This document shows, piece after piece, positions 43,605-58,395 of a stretch of 64,000 nucleotides of DNA (its first letter is position 1; each line of letters starts with the position of its first letter). The notes under the pieces were generated by a model. It was not told the DNA's origin. It worked only from the letters and a program-made list of their open reading frames with translations, and made no database searches. The stretch comes from Atherix ibis (lineage: Eukaryota > Arthropoda > Insecta > Diptera > Athericidae). Made by a program: the position numbers and the translations under genes. The stretch is taken from assembly GCA_958298945.1 (NCBI GenBank), contig OY282605.1, forward strand, positions 24,034,811 to 24,098,810, written 5' to 3'.

Positions 43605-45955
43605 TACCGTTAAATTCACTTTAAACCCAATAACAAAAACTCAACAAAAAAAAACAAAAAACTTGCCAATTGGAAAATGATTAGTAAGTAAATCAACCTG
43701 TCCAATCAGATTTTTTTATATCGCCCAAGTAGATTGCACACACCTTTTTTTGTGATAACAAAATCAAAGTAAATAAATTTTAATCGAACATTTTTCTGAA
43801 GCACTTCAAAAAAAACAACGTTTTTTTTTCACCAATTAGATTAAAAAAAACTCCTTAAGAAAATAATGCAACTAATAGCAACGCCGAATTTCTTATCAAA
43901 AATTCGATTAAAAGAAAAACGATCGAATCCACCAATCAGCAATAAGAAAATTTGCCGGGCCAAAACATCTCCGCCAATGAAAACACAAAAACAAAAACCA
44001 ACGACGAGGAAGACGAAACGAACACGAACACAAACACAAACCAACAACAATACGAAAATAATAAGAAATCGTCCAGTTATGAGGATTAATTTTTCTTATT
44101 TTATATTTAATATAATTTTTTCATGATATTCAAACTTAGTTTTTTTTTTCTTTCTTTTTTAATAATTAATTTCTCTTTTATCTTAAAACAATTATTTATT
44201 TTTTTTATATAAAAATGATTTAAAATAAAAAAATAAAAAAAATTAAACTTTAATAAGCAAAATTGGAAATTTGAAAATTTTTGATTTTTATTTGCAGAGA
44301 ATTTTTTTTTCTTCTTTTTATCACAAAAATATACTTCGAAGATAATAATAGAAGAGAAAAATTCACGGTTACTATTATTATTATTATTTGAAGAATTTAT
44401 TATTTTATTAATCGAACGTGATAAAAACTCTGACTGTGAATGCGTGTAATAAAATTTAATAAAAAAATAAAAATCACTCTTTTTCTTTTAACGAATCTCC
44501 ATTTTTAATATTGCCGTCACTGTTTCACTATTGTTGTGGCCTTTTACCCAGCCAAACATTTATGATTTGTGAACTGAATTAGTTTACTTACGAGTACAAG
44601 GCTAAGAAAGAGATAGCTAAAAAAAAATACATAAGCGTACATTAAAAATTTCACATGATCGCATGTCATTTTACAATAAAAACAAAAACGAAAACTTTTG
44701 AGACAATTACTTGAAAAAATTCTATTGTTTATGTTACGAGTAGCACTGAAGAAGAAAAATTGGAAATTCGTTAAAACTTTTGTGCAATTTTACCGACAAT
44801 TAAAAGTGTACTCTCTCCCGTCGCCAATTTTTGACGATATTTCACACTCGGTGTTATACGAATTTTGCCGAAATTTTTTTTTTATCGAATATCATTTTTT
44901 CCTAAAGAAATCATGATGATTTTTTTTTTGTGTGTATGTGTGTATGCGTTTCGTTACGGGATCGCCATAAATAAATTCGTCTGCATTATCATATTTACTA
45001 AATTTTTTTATCAATAATAAAAAAAGTTTTTCCTTTGAAGATTTTTTTCTTTATTATATTCAATTCTCTGTCATTACCAATTTTCTCATTTGTTGTAACT
45101 GTATTTTATTTCTATCCTACTCTTACTAGTTGGTTTGGTTGTCTAATTTTTTGTTGTTGTTGTTGCTAGTATTACAATGAATATTGATGACCATTTTTTA
45201 CTGCTCCACAGTTAATAGTAGCAGTAGTAGTAGTAGTAGTAGTAGTAGTAGTTATCCAGCAGTTACTGTTAATATGAATATAGTTGTAGGTTATTCGTAT
45301 ATTGTTTAGTTTGTTGTTGTATGATTTTTCATTCATTCGAATGCAATTAATTGAGAAAAAAAAACGAACTTTGGAATAAAATTTAGAGAAAATTTGAGAG
45401 AGAAGGAAAAACAGGTTTTATATCTGGCAGTGAGATGGTGACGACAGTGTCAAAAAGAGAATAAATGAAAATATTTTTCCTTATTAATGTTTTCTTTTTC
45501 TTCTATAATTTTTCTTTCCTGTTTTTTCGTTATTATTTTTTTTTCTATAAGTTGTTATTAAAATTATTAGCTGAATTTTATATTGGTATTTTTGTTTTAT
45601 TTATTATTATTTAAATGTTGTCATGCCTAGCAGATTTTATATGTTGATTTTGTGTTGTTTTCTATTTTTATTATATTTTTAATATTATTGGTTTTTGTTT
45701 TTACTTTTATTTTCATTTTTGTTGTTGTTGGTTTTTTTTTTTTTAATTAAAATTTTCTTCAAAAGATTTTAGAGATTTTTTTCTTTTAAATTAATTTTAA
45801 TTTTTATTTTATTTTATTTTAAATTAATTTTAATTTAAATTTTTTTTTTTAATTTTTTTTTTGTTAATTTTTTTTCTTTTGTATTGTTGTTGCTGTTTTG
45901 TTGTTGTTGCTGTTTTGCCGTTGATGTTGAAAATTAAAAATGATTTTTTTTTTTT
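43605..45955. other. AT-rich region downstream of the tubulin exon (likely includes its 3' UTR)
   Basis: The minus-strand tubulin gene ends at 45956, so its 3' untranslated region should occupy the upper part of this span. Several TTTATT motifs (AATAAA on the gene's strand), for example near 45105 and 45597, are possible poly(A) signals, but none can be chosen by eye. A trinucleotide run (AGT)n lies at about 45216-45252. An open frame at 43866-44126 (86 codons, Lys/Thr/Arg rich) is unassigned. Confidence 0.5.
45216..45252. repeat. (AGT)n microsatellite
   Basis: About twelve AGT units with one GC interruption near the start. It lies about 700 bases downstream of the tubulin stop codon on the gene's strand, so it may fall inside the 3' UTR. 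Confidence 0.9.
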
Positions 45956-47242
<1,287 letters not shown>

Positions 47243-50200
47243 CTAGAAAAAAAATAACAAAAAAAAACAATTATATAATTTTCATTTAAAATAATAGAAA
47301 AAAAAATATTAAATGGATACGAAAATAATAATAAATTACTACTGGCAGTATTCGCGAATGGACGAAATAAATGAAAGTCGATCTATTATTATTATTATTA
47401 TTACAACTTTTATTGATTAATTACCTTTTTGGCTGTTTAAAAAAAATGGTTTTTTTTTCTTTGTCAGAACTACAAATTTTGGAAAATAATTTTTTTTCGT
47501 TTTTGATGATGAATGACTTTTTACCAAAAACCAAACATTTTACAGATTGCCGAAAAATTATTTGTTGATTACATTGCGTGTGGCTGTCTCCTCCTCCTGT
47601 TGTTTTCATGTTAAATTTATTTACATTTTTGTTAATGTTCATAAATTAAAGGGGGGCCCATCCACTCTTTAATACGTTGAATTTGTAATTTTTTTTTCAG
47701 TTTTTATTTTGTATTATGCCATACTAGACTCTATTCTGCATAATATTTACTTTAATATGATGAGTTTTCTACATTCATACATAATCGATTTAATAAAATG
47801 GAAATAAATTATCGTATATTATTATTATTATTATTTAGTAAAAACAGCCAGCCAGCCAGCAGTACAGTAGTGGGAGTGAGAGAAGGAGGCTCATAAACAT
47901 CATCAACATCAACTCAATGTCATTTTGAGACAGCAAAAAAAAATGTAAAAAAAAATCAAGGCAATAATAATAATAAATAATAATAATCAAGGAGAGAAAA
48001 ATAACAATAAAAAATAAAATTACTGCTATTATTATTACGCAACAAAGTACAGTAGTAATGTTTATTCTTAAATAATATTCAATGTTAATAACTAAAATCA
48101 ACTGTGAGTCACCACTAAAATAGAGTACCCCCCCCCCCCCTTCGTAATAAAAAGTTGACTTTCAAATACACCTCCCTAACCCCCCTCCATTCAATCTCAA
48201 ATGGCAACATTATCCGACAAGAGTCATTAACAAAACATTTTTTTCTTATTAGAAAAAAAACAAGTGAACCTGCCAAACACAACCACACACTACTACTAGG
48301 GTAAGATATACATTGATAATCTTATCAGGTTTAAATGACAGCATACCTAAAAAACAACACTTCGCCAATTACCATCGTTTGCGCCCCCACCCCATACCAT
48401 GGAATTCGCAAAACTAAACGAATGATGTCATTTTCTAAGGAAAATCAGAGCGATCTAATCTCTACACAAATATGATGGATGATGTAATATATTTATTTTA
48501 TAAAATCTGTTCTCTTCTATTTTTTTGTTGTTGCCGTCGTTAAAGTTAAAGCACATATGCTTGTGTGCCATAAGAGAAATTTAATAAGAGTGTAATTACC
48601 ATCTCAGATAATAGCACTTCAGAACAGAGGAGCAAATCTAGACTTGACCAGTACCGCGTCAGACAATGCCGGTACGAACCGAATGGTAATAATAATAATA
48701 GCCTTGAACTCAATTATCATATCAAGAAGTATTTTATCTCAATAAGATTTTCTGATGTGTTAATTTGGCGTGTGATTTAAAAATATTTGCATAGATTTCT
48801 AAATATTAAAATGGATTCTTAGATGACTGAATAAGTTCATCTTTGTGAATAAACTTATTTTTGGTAACATTTTAACTAAACTGCGTCCACCAGTTTTTCA
48901 ATGGTTGAGATGCCAAAAATAAATTGATTTTTTTTTTTGCCTCTTCAAATCCAAACCTTTCTATTTTATTGGTTAGTATCAGTTACTGTCAAGGTTGAAG
49001 AAACTATAGGAATGTCACCTTCATGGGATACACAACAACAACATTATAGTCCATATAATATTATACATTATTAGACACGGTCTATTCTATAATAGAGTAT
49101 AATAAATGAATGGTCTATTTACTCTAATTTGTAATGGGAAGGAAGATGACGATGTGTTTTCAATCTAAATAATTTCTTTCAAACTTTTATTGATTAACCT
49201 TCATTTTTTTAGTGCTGTTTTAAAGGGGGGATTATTGTTGCTGGAAAGACGAGGGTAGTTGTGTGTTTTAATTAAAAAAAAAAAAAAAAAAAAAAGGGGG
49301 AGAGAAAAAAAACTTACATAAAAAAAATTTCCCTAAAATAAATAAAAATTTCATATTGTAGGTTCCTATCTTTAGTGCGAAAAAAACAACTGAAAAAAAA
49401 ACTCTTAGCCATCAATCACACCAGATCTTCTTTCGTTGGTCAAAGACAACCACCCAAAATTGAGAAAATGGCCGCACCTCGCCTACTGGACGAAAAGCAT
49501 GGCAACGCACCAAACTGCACGAAAATAATCTGCAGCGGACCAATCATCTATCTGCTAAGCTAAGCGTCGGCAACCCTCTTTTGTGGCTGTGAGTCAAAAT
49601 CAGCCAAAATGTGAGACCTTTTGGGTTGGTGGTATTTTCAATTTGAAAACAGTCATTTTGGTGGATAAAATGATAAATTTGCTTTGAAAGAAAACAACCT
49701 CATTACCAGAGGAGATATCAAAAAGAACATCCAATAACAAAAAAAAGAAACTCATGCCGCTGGAGAGTGAAATTTTTCGTATGGGACCTGGGACGTCTCT
49801 GATTTGTATTTGTGCTAAAACGTTATTCTTATTATTTATTTTTAGTTATTATTTTTTACACCCAATTTCCTTGGGAGCATATGGAGACCTTTTCCAAATG
49901 AAATTAGAACATTTGTAGAAAGTCTCCCCATGTTCCCAAGGATATTTTAAAAGGTAAATAGGATTAAAAGGGTTTTTAAGATTGCATCGAGAATTTATAA
50001 ACGTAATTTATATATAATAGTAGTGGTTTTCTACACCAAATCGTGATAAAATACAAAAAAAAACCACATACTTTATAACAGAAATAATATGGAACCGGTG
50101 ATATTCTTGTACTTGATTACCGGGGGTGATATGAAAAGTAGGTAATAATATGTAAAAAAATCGGCATATTCGAATGAAATTTTGTACACAACACGTAGCT

Positions 50201-51755
50201 AAGATAATTTCGAATACTTTAACTTCATCGAGTTCGAAGTATACTTTCCCCCCAACTAAAATTCATGATATTCCTCTCATGTTGTGACTTTTTTTTTGTT
50301 CTAATCGTAGGTATTTTTTTTAATTAACATTTTTCTCGAAAGGCTCATTTTTTGGGTAGATTTTTTCTTCGCTCAGATAAATCGATAGTAAAAAAAAAAG
50401 AAGAAGAAAACAGTCCAAAGAAAAAGCAGAAAAATTGCTAGTACATATACTGCCATCTTTTGAGAGAAATTTAAATCTATATCAACCGTTCGTATGACAT
50501 TTTTTCAACCTCAAAAAAGCATACGTCATTTGCATAATAATTTTAAAAAAAACCCCACTTGAATATAAACTTCTTAAAAAAATTAAATTTTACTATAATT
50601 TTTTTTAAATAAATAAAAACTGACAAAAAAATATTGTATAAATTACATACAAAAAAAAGTCCACTGTTGGTAGAGTATTCAATAATCAATTAAAAATAAG
50701 TTGCACTTCATAAAAAAAAAATTCCTATCAAATCAAAATTTTATAAAAAGTAAACATATTTTCAAATTATAACAAATTCCAAAACAAACAAATTCCAGAA
50801 TGGCTTATCATTATTTATTTTTTAAATTGCAATTTAAAATTAATTTAATTTGGATTACAAGAAAAGCCACTTAAAAATTTTTTATCTTATCAAGAAGTTA
50901 ATAGCTAACAAAAAAAATTCAACTATCGCAACAAGTGCATTATTAAAAATAACAATTATAAAAATAAATTGCTACTAATTGGACTGATATTATTTTTATT
51001 ATATTCCTAGGGTCATTGGCCATTATTACCAATTGTTAATATAAGAATACAAAAATATGTTAATCCAGTTTAAATAACGATTAACAGGGATTTCAGATAT
51101 TATTCATTATTTTTGTGTATGATAAAAACTCGTTAAAGATATTACGTAATATGGATTATTAAAATACGAGAAAGAAAAATGGCTCACAGTCCAAAGATAA
51201 GAGGTCATATATGCGAATGTGAGGTGGTGAAAGAAGTGTAGGTAAATTGAGCAATTACGAAAAGTATTTTTTTGATGAGATGACTACAAGCATTTGGAAT
51301 TTACTTTATTTTTATATAACCAACCAACCAACCCCAAAGCAACAATTATTCAGTTAGTCAGCCAGTCAGTCAATTGTACACTTAGTCACTCTCGGTCACT
51401 TGGCTACTCACTATTTACTGAACGCATCGAATCATCAGATTAGATTAACTATTTTTCGCGCTGGATAACAATTATGTAGATTCAGAGACTGCATCAAATT
51501 CTTTCGAAAATATAAAAATACTAACAAAATCTACAGAGTAACATTTTTGCAGCAAGCCTATCGAACTAATTTAACGATTTAAATGAGTTGTCAAAAAAGA
51601 TGTCATCCAAAAAGGGGTTTTATTCAGTTTCCCCTTTACCAGCAGCCATTTTCCGTGTTTTTTCGAGCAGTCACACTTCGCGCTTTTTCGAGCAAAATTT
51701 TTTATAGCAATAATGCCATTTTTTTTGCTGAGTGAACACGTGAATAAGTAAAATT
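47243..51755 (-). other. Presumed tubulin intron 1, proximal part
   Basis: Follows the acceptor of the tubulin exon, read on the minus strand. No exon encoding the expected N terminus (MREI then VHIQAGQCGNQIG-type residues) was found here by eye. The content is AT-rich with short runs: (ATT)n near 47389 and 47820, poly-C at about 48128, poly-A at about 49270. A 62-codon plus-strand frame at 49375-49563 is unassigned. No transposon was recognised in this part. Confidence 0.5.
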
Positions 51756-51759
51756 ACCA

Positions 51760-52400
51760 TGTATGGGTCTCTGAAAATCCATACTCGTATATGTGACTGA
51801 GGAAAGGAAGAAGCCATTGTATCCGGAAAGTGTCCGTTAGTGCTATTTCTTTCAATCGTATATCTTCCAAAACCTAATTTTTTTTAGAAAATGAAGATTA
51901 CACCGTTACTATCAGTTTTGTACGCTATGACCGTATGATAACTGGCTTTTATTGGTCTAAACGTGAAGATTTTAATTTGGACCATGTGGTTTTAACAAGA
52001 CCCACTCAACATGACAAATTTTGATTTTAATTGCTCGAAAAGTTCACAGGACTCATAATTTAGTGATTTAGTTAAGGTGTCCAACACCAAATTTGATGGC
52101 GTTGAATTTTTTTCTTACAGCATTCTCAAAGTTAAGAGCATTTTAAAACCAATATATTCGTCAAGTAATATAGCTGAATTTCTGTCATTCAGAAATGTGC
52201 AAAAAAAATCCATCAAAAAAATGCACCACAAAACAATTCGGGATCGTTTTTAATTGACTTACATTTTTATGCGTAATGACAAAGGTTCAGGCAATATAAT
52301 TAAATAAAAATTTCATTAAGATCTGAATTTGAAGCGTATTTTATTTAACTTAACTGTCCCCCCACCAAAGCACAAATTTTAAAGGACCCTTCAAAATTAT
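51760..52400 (+). repeat. IR-1 copy e (no tandem expansion)
   Basis: Gives the unexpanded order of IR-1: GAAGCCATTGTATCCGGAAA; GTACGCTATGACCGTATGAT; GAAGATTTTAATTTGGACCA; segment A (CACTCAACATGACAAATTTT and following); segment B (AGTTCACAGGACTCATAATT through ACACCAAATTTGATGGCGTT); GAGCATTTTAAAACCAATAT; GTCAAGTAATATAGCTGAAT; and the end block CAAAGCACAAATTTTAAAGG. Because A and B are single here, this copy serves as the reference for the expansions in copies a and d. Confidence 0.8.
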
Positions 52401-54962
52401 TGACATCAATTGAACAAAAATAATCAATCGTTCTTTTTGAAATTATTCGTATACAAAAAAAAACTCGTACATAAAAAGATAGTATTTTAAAACTTGAAGA
52501 TAATCTAGAATTTGACATAAACATAAGAGAGGACACTATTGTTAAAAAATTAAAAAAAAAAACAATTGTAATAAAAATTCTTACGATTAAAAATCAATTT
52601 ACAATACTTTTTATTAAGTTTGCTCTTATCTTAATTAAACTAACTTTTTTTTGAACATTTTCAGGTAGAATTTTAAAAAAAAACCCCGATTGATTAAACG
52701 CAAGGGGAAAAGGTGTTTTTTTGGACGTTATATTTATACGTTTACTATTTTCGATAAAAAAAATACTATTTTTTCCAACACGTAATCGGCACGCATCTTT
52801 CGGCAAAAGATGATGTCATTTTTATATTGATGACTTTAAATTAAAGCTGTGTTGTTAGAAGAAAAGGCTACACCACATCTTATAGCATTTCCTTCTCAGT
52901 CTTTCTTTTTGAATATAAATTTTGCTTGAAAAAAGTCAACTTTTGTCACGAGAAGATGTTCGTCAATTTGCCAGTAGTAAGCAAATTAACCACGTATGCA
53001 AAGAAATGAGAGAGAGAAGAATGTTTACCACTTTTCGGTTCAGTTCATATACGTATACGTACGCGGCACGTATGGACACAAATATTTAGCATTCATAATA
53101 TTCTTTAATATGCAAATGGGCAAATGGGAATATATGTTAATGTGTACGTACGTACGTACGTGCACAATAAGCTGCTTTTATTTTAAAGTGTTTGTGTATA
53201 TTTCTTTGAATTTTTTTTTTTTTTTTGAAAAACCTAACTCATATCTATAAAAAAAAAACTAGTAAGCAATAATGACAACATTGAAGAAGAAAATAAAACA
53301 ACACCTAACCTAACCTGTCAACGTGTATCAACCGCACATAATTTGCATTCCACGATTGTGTTGTAAAAATTTGAGTTTTTTTCTTTATTGTTGTTCTTGT
53401 TTTGTTTTAATTTAATTTAATGAATAATAATAACAAAAAAAAACAAAATGCCTAGTTACGTGTTCTTAAGCTGTTTTACACATAAGGTTTGTATGTATTT
53501 ATGTATGTAAGATAGATAGATATATTCAGTCAGCCACACTTTCACAAAGAATATAGAGAAGAGAAAAAAATGATCACGTAATAAATATGGAAATTAACTT
53601 TATTCCATGTTGATTGAATAGAGAAAAGGAAAAAAAAACAAGTTAAATTTATGATCCTTGCCCCCCTTTCCCCTCTACTTGATTTGACAGATCATCTAGT
53701 TTTTTTCTCTTTCTCTCTCTCTCCATATATTTTTTAACTATTTTAGAGAATGTTGCTATAATATTTTGAATATTATTAACATTTTTATTTTTTACATTAA
53801 AAAAAAACACCAAAAAAGTCTTAACAAAAAAAAAATAACCTCCAGAAATTATTTTCTTTCCCTTTTTTTTTTATACAAGATTTTAAATAAAATAAAAACT
53901 TTAAAAAACCAAACAAACACGACATCTAGCGGCCTGATATGGTAAAAATTTTCTCAGTTTGTAAAAAAAAACTACGATCGCTTAATTTTCATTTTATTTT
54001 AGATTTAAAGTAAAAATTTTGATAATTATAATCCAAAAAAAATCAAAAAATTATAATTTTTTTATAAATATTGGCAAATAATTTTTCTTAACATAATCAC
54101 ACTGTGAAAAAAGAGGTGAAAAAAATTCAAGTTAGAACAGTTATTTACTAACATTCCACCACCAAGTCGACATCTTGGCTTCGAAAGTACATACAATTGA
54201 ACGCCAAAAAAAAAAAAATGAATACATCAGTGGTGGTTGAGAGAATATGCTGTAAGGGGGAAAAGGTAAATGGTAAAAAAAAAAAAGAATACCAACTGGA
54301 TGGGCTGGTTGGTTGGTTGGTTCGGTTCGGTTGGGCTGGGCTGGTCTATCCGGTCAGTGGCATGGAAAAATGTTTCTGCCTTGCAAATTGTACTCTTCTT
54401 CTTCTACTGGTTTAACAATCAAAAGCAACACTAAAAATATTCTTGTAGAAGGATTAGTCGGAAATTCGCCATACCAAATAATTAATCAAGTGAGAAAGGT
54501 AAAAGGGGGGTAGATGGGGGGAGGGAGTCGAACTAAATATAATACATGAGTGCATCGGCCCCAATTCGTTTGGCTATTCTTAAATAGAAATGGAAGTGAA
54601 TGGGAATTTGTTGGAACGGGCTTTGGCTGTACGGAAGAAGCCAATTCTAGAAATTGTGTACCTAGTATGGGGTAGATGGTATTAATGCTAATAAAAACTT
54701 TGTAATTAGGTAAGCGCATGTTATCATATTTCGTTACATGTAAACTCGCTCATATATAATATAAAAGTGCATATATTATTGTCTTAAAAACATTTTTTCT
54801 TAAAAAAAAAGCAAAAAGCAATGCAACTGATTAGAAAATGCGATTGATTTCATAAATTCAAGAGTCGTCGTGATTTAGTTGTCTGAGCTAATTCCGCAGT
54901 ATTGCTCGAGTGCATACCTGATTAGATTCTGAAATGCTTGACCACTATTTGCCACTAGTATA
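52401..54962. other. AT-rich stretch, no recognised gene
   Basis: Contains a CGTA tandem run at about 53145-53162 and a pyrimidine run (TCTCTC) near 53705. Unassigned frames: minus 52594-52806, plus 52996-53250, plus 54197-54415, minus 54486-54719. If the tubulin intron inference is right, this lies within it. Confidence 0.5.
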
Positions 54963-54964
54963 TA

Positions 54965-55743
54965 CGAGGTCTGTTCAAAAATTATGGCGAATTTTGAATT
55001 TCCGCAGGTTACCTTTATTCAATTTTTTGTGGCGTTATGTTGTTACTTATGTCTCTCACTTATGCCAACAAGTTCGGCCATTTTGAATGTTCAGTTAATT
55101 TTTGACAGCTTCTTTGCTTGCACTTGTTTTGGCTCGTCTTCCATTTTTGCCTCAATTTCGACCAAAAACAGTATCGCATTAAACTCTGTCCACGACGACC
55201 CAAATTTGCTCCAGAGCGTTATAACTGGTGACGAATCATGGGTTTATGGTTATGTGGTGGAAACGAAAGCTCAATCATCCCAATGGAAGCTGCCACACGA
55301 GCAAAGACCGAAAAGAGCGCGCCAAGTTCGGTCGAATGTGAAGGTTTTGCTTACAGTTTTCTTCGATTGCAGTGGCGTGGTGCATCATGACTTCTTGCCA
55401 CAGGGCAGAACGGTCAGGTCAATAAGGAATATTACCTCTAAGTTATCCGCCCTGATTTGTGGAAGAACAAAAATTGGCTTTTGCCATTTTTGGCCAAAAA
55501 TAACACACTAATAATGCCGCAGCCACCGTATTCCACAGATCTGGGCCCCTGTTTTTCTTGTTCCCGAACAAAAAGTGAATTTTTGAAGTTCGAGTTTTTT
55601 TAAAAAAAAAAAAAACCTTCGCAAAAGTATATAATATCTGGTGGGGATTACTTTTAGGGGACAAAAAAGATATTCATGAATAAATAAATAATTTTTGAAA
55701 AAAAATACGAAATTCGTGATATTTTTTGAACAGACCGACCTTG
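54965..55743 (+). mobile_element. Mariner group A, copy 5 (internally deleted)
   Basis: A 779-bp derivative with TA flanks (54963-54964, 55744-55745). The left terminal repeat is CGAGGTCTGTTCAAAAATTA. The right terminal repeat is the inverse of the left with a 4-base duplication (GACCGACC). The 5' leader, the middle of the gene and the 3' end are present, and the N-terminal half of the gene is deleted at almost the same place as in copy 4. Confidence 0.94.
55150..55683 (+). pseudogene. Mariner group A transposase remnant (copy 5)
   Basis: Starts within the FDQKQYRI-like block, lacks INIAKELLD, then continues NSVHDDPNLLQSVITGDESW (first catalytic Asp), YGYVVETKAQSSQWKLPHEQ, LLTVFFDCSGVVHHDFLPQG. 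A 6-base duplication in GRTVRSIRNI, then deletions, follow. The second and third catalytic Asp blocks are lost or fragmentary (PPYSTDLGP is readable in another frame). It ends at the family stop at 55681-55683. Inactive. Confidence 0.9.
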
Positions 55744-55745
55744 TA

Positions 55746-57889
55746 CACCAATAAAAACCACAAACTTAAAGTAAACGAATTTAGTCCATATATAAAATCC
55801 TATTATATAATAAGTGAAAAAATAGCAATACATACGATAACAGTTCTCATTAGTTAATTGACCCCCCCCCCCCCCTCTCCCCTTTGCCAAAACATAATTT
55901 TTGGCCACATTTATTTAATAAATTTTTATTGCTTTTGTTATATATAATGTATGAAAATTTTAAAATGATAAAAAGCCTACCGAAAGAAAATAATAAAACG
56001 AGCCTCAAGTTCAATTAATTAAAACACTACTTAAATAGTTAAAAAAAGAAAAGAAAAACAAAACCAACAAGTTTAGTTTTTCTTTTATTGCCTAATAAAT
56101 AAATCTTTCTCAATTTTCTAATGTTCTTTTATTCTCGAATAAATTAATTAATTCAAATAGGTTAATTACGAATTTATTAGGGGTTAATTACGTACGAGAG
56201 AAAACCCATTTTCATATGCGTGTTTGAAAAAATAAAGTCCATTCTTCATAGTAAAAGAAAATATAACAAAAAAATACCAACATTCACAAACAAATTAAAA
56301 AGAGACCTTCGCTGACAACATAAAAATAGAAAAGGAAAAAAAATAATAATAATAATAAAAGTTTACTTGGGATTAATTCGAATAGAACAATTTTAATTAG
56401 AATTTAGTACTCTCTAACAAGTATAACAGTTTTTAGATTGAGAACAATCATCAAAAACATTGAGCAGAAAAAAAAATGTTTACAAGATTGGTAACACCAC
56501 TCTCAATGGTCATTAATTCCTTAATGAGTTTATCTATCACATCACAGAGTGAGAGAGATTAAAGAGTAAAATGCGCTCTACAATAATGATTATTGGACTT
56601 TGTTATTAGTACAACAAAGAGAGTAGAAGAACCTATGGTATTTCAACTTATACCGAACTAAATAATACTTTGAATTTCTTCCAGTGGCGCAGTGGCTCGA
56701 AGGTAAAACTTTTCTAAAAGGATTTTTTTTTAAAAATCCCTTCAAAGTTATTGTTTTTTTGGTTTTTTGTTTTTCTTTTTTAAATATTTTTATATGTAAG
56801 ATCTTTTTTTTTGCTATTTTTTATTACTTCACTGGTAAAAAATTTACGAGTATTGAAAATTATGTTATCTTTTTTTGTTGGGGCTTGGCTTCTCTTCTAC
56901 TTCCGGTTGTAGTTTTTTAAAGTTCAATTTTTAATCTGGTTTAGGTTTGACACATTTAATTTTTGATCTTTTTATAACCAAAAAAAAAAAAACAGGATGG
57001 ATTAAAAAAAGAGAGAGAATAATAGTTAAATCAAATAAATTAGTTCCAATTAAAAAAAAATTTGTTTATAAAAAGTTAATGAATATGCAAATTTTTTGGC
57101 ATTTAAAAAATTATCATTAAAAAAACTGGTTTGGAAAAAAAAACATTGCCGGTTTTAGATTTAAGATATATTTTTTTCTTTTTGGTAATATGAGCAAATA
57201 AAATGCTCAATTTTGATCGCTTTTAAAAAGTCATAAAATTAAAAATGACATATAATTAATTGGTTTTATTAAAAGAAAAAAAAAGACGATAGCTATGGTA
57301 TATTATAAAGTCACGTTGTTGCTATAACTTATATATTTAAGGAAATTTAATAAAGCTGTTTTTTTTTGGGTTAAAAGTTGTTTATTTTGAAAAAATATTA
57401 GGAAAAAAACTCTCTCAAAGACAAAAATAGAAAAAAAATTCATGTTGTCTTAAGAAATTTAATTTAAAAAAAAAATTTTACGCTTTAAAAATAGTTTATT
57501 ATGATTTTTATGTGGAAAATAAATTAACAAAAAAAAGATAGAATGGAACTGTTTTTAAAAATTATTTTTACATGATTATATCAGAAAGGTATGCAAAAAA
57601 AAACCAAATATTTAAAAAAATCCATCTACATACATACCCACGTTCTTTGGGGAATTCTTATATTATAAGGAATGAGGGAGGGGAAAATTCGCACTTTTCA
57701 AAGATTTTGATGCAATTACAAGAAAAAAAATTTCAAAAATTGTATCACAATTAAAGAAATAAAATATTTAAAATAGAAAAATTTACGTAAATTTATGTTC
57801 CCAAAAATAACGTAAATTGATGTGCAGTCAGTCACAATTCAGGCATTTAAAAATGATTTTTTTTTTTAAATTTTTATTTTTTGTAAAAA
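55746..57889. other. AT-rich stretch, no recognised gene
   Basis: A poly-C run of about 15 bases lies at 55861. At 56684 TGGCGCAGTGG is a perfect polymerase III A box, but no B box follows. An unassigned 78-codon frame overlaps it (56684-56920). The rest is A/T-run DNA. Confidence 0.5.
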
Positions 57890-58395
57890 ATTTTTGATAA
57901 TTTTTGTACTGAAAATTTATTATTTACTGAATTATTTTTAGCAAACATAATTTATAATAAAAAGATTTTTACTGAAGATAAAAGTTAAAAATATTAACAA
58001 AGATTTTTGAGTTAAAAATATTTCCATCGAAAATCGTTTTTTTCTCACTAAAACGATTTTCGATGGAAATATTTTTAACTCAAAATAAATTTTACTGAAA
58101 ATGTTTTTACTCAAAATAATTTTCACTAGAAAAAATTTTTAGCGAACATAATTTTTAATAAAAAGATTTTTGAAAAGATTCTCACTAAAACGATTTTTGA
58201 CGAAAATAATTCAACTTAAAATAATTTTACTGAAAATATTTTTAACTCAAAATAAATTTTACTGAAAATTATTTTCACTGGAGAAAATTTTTAGTGAAAA
58301 TAATTTTTAATAAAAAGATTTCGACTGAAATGACTAGAAGTTTTGACTAGAAATATTTTGACTAAAAATAATTTTACTGAAATATAATTTGGCTA
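57890..58395. repeat. Degenerate TTTTTACTGA-type array (third locus)
   Basis: Irregular blocks such as AAAGATTTTTACTGAAGAT, AATAATTTTCACTGGAGAAA and AAAATATTTTTAACTCAAAA, without a clean period. It is related by its core to the arrays at 9.4, 14 and 18-23 kb. Its right part is included in the direct duplication with 62.7 kb onward. Confidence 0.75.
58009..58081. repeat. 32-bp perfect inverted repeat with a 9-base spacer
   Basis: 58009-58040 is the exact reverse complement of 58050-58081. The right arm (AAAACGATTTTCGATGGAAA and following) resembles the block AAAACGATTTTTGATGAAAA present without an inverted partner at about 62970, so the left arm is likely the inverted copy. Confidence 0.95.

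Noticed and set aside
56684..56760. tRNA or SINE head (TGGCGCAGTGG, a perfect A box)
   Set aside because: No B box follows within about 60 bases, and the flanks do not fold as a tRNA by eye.
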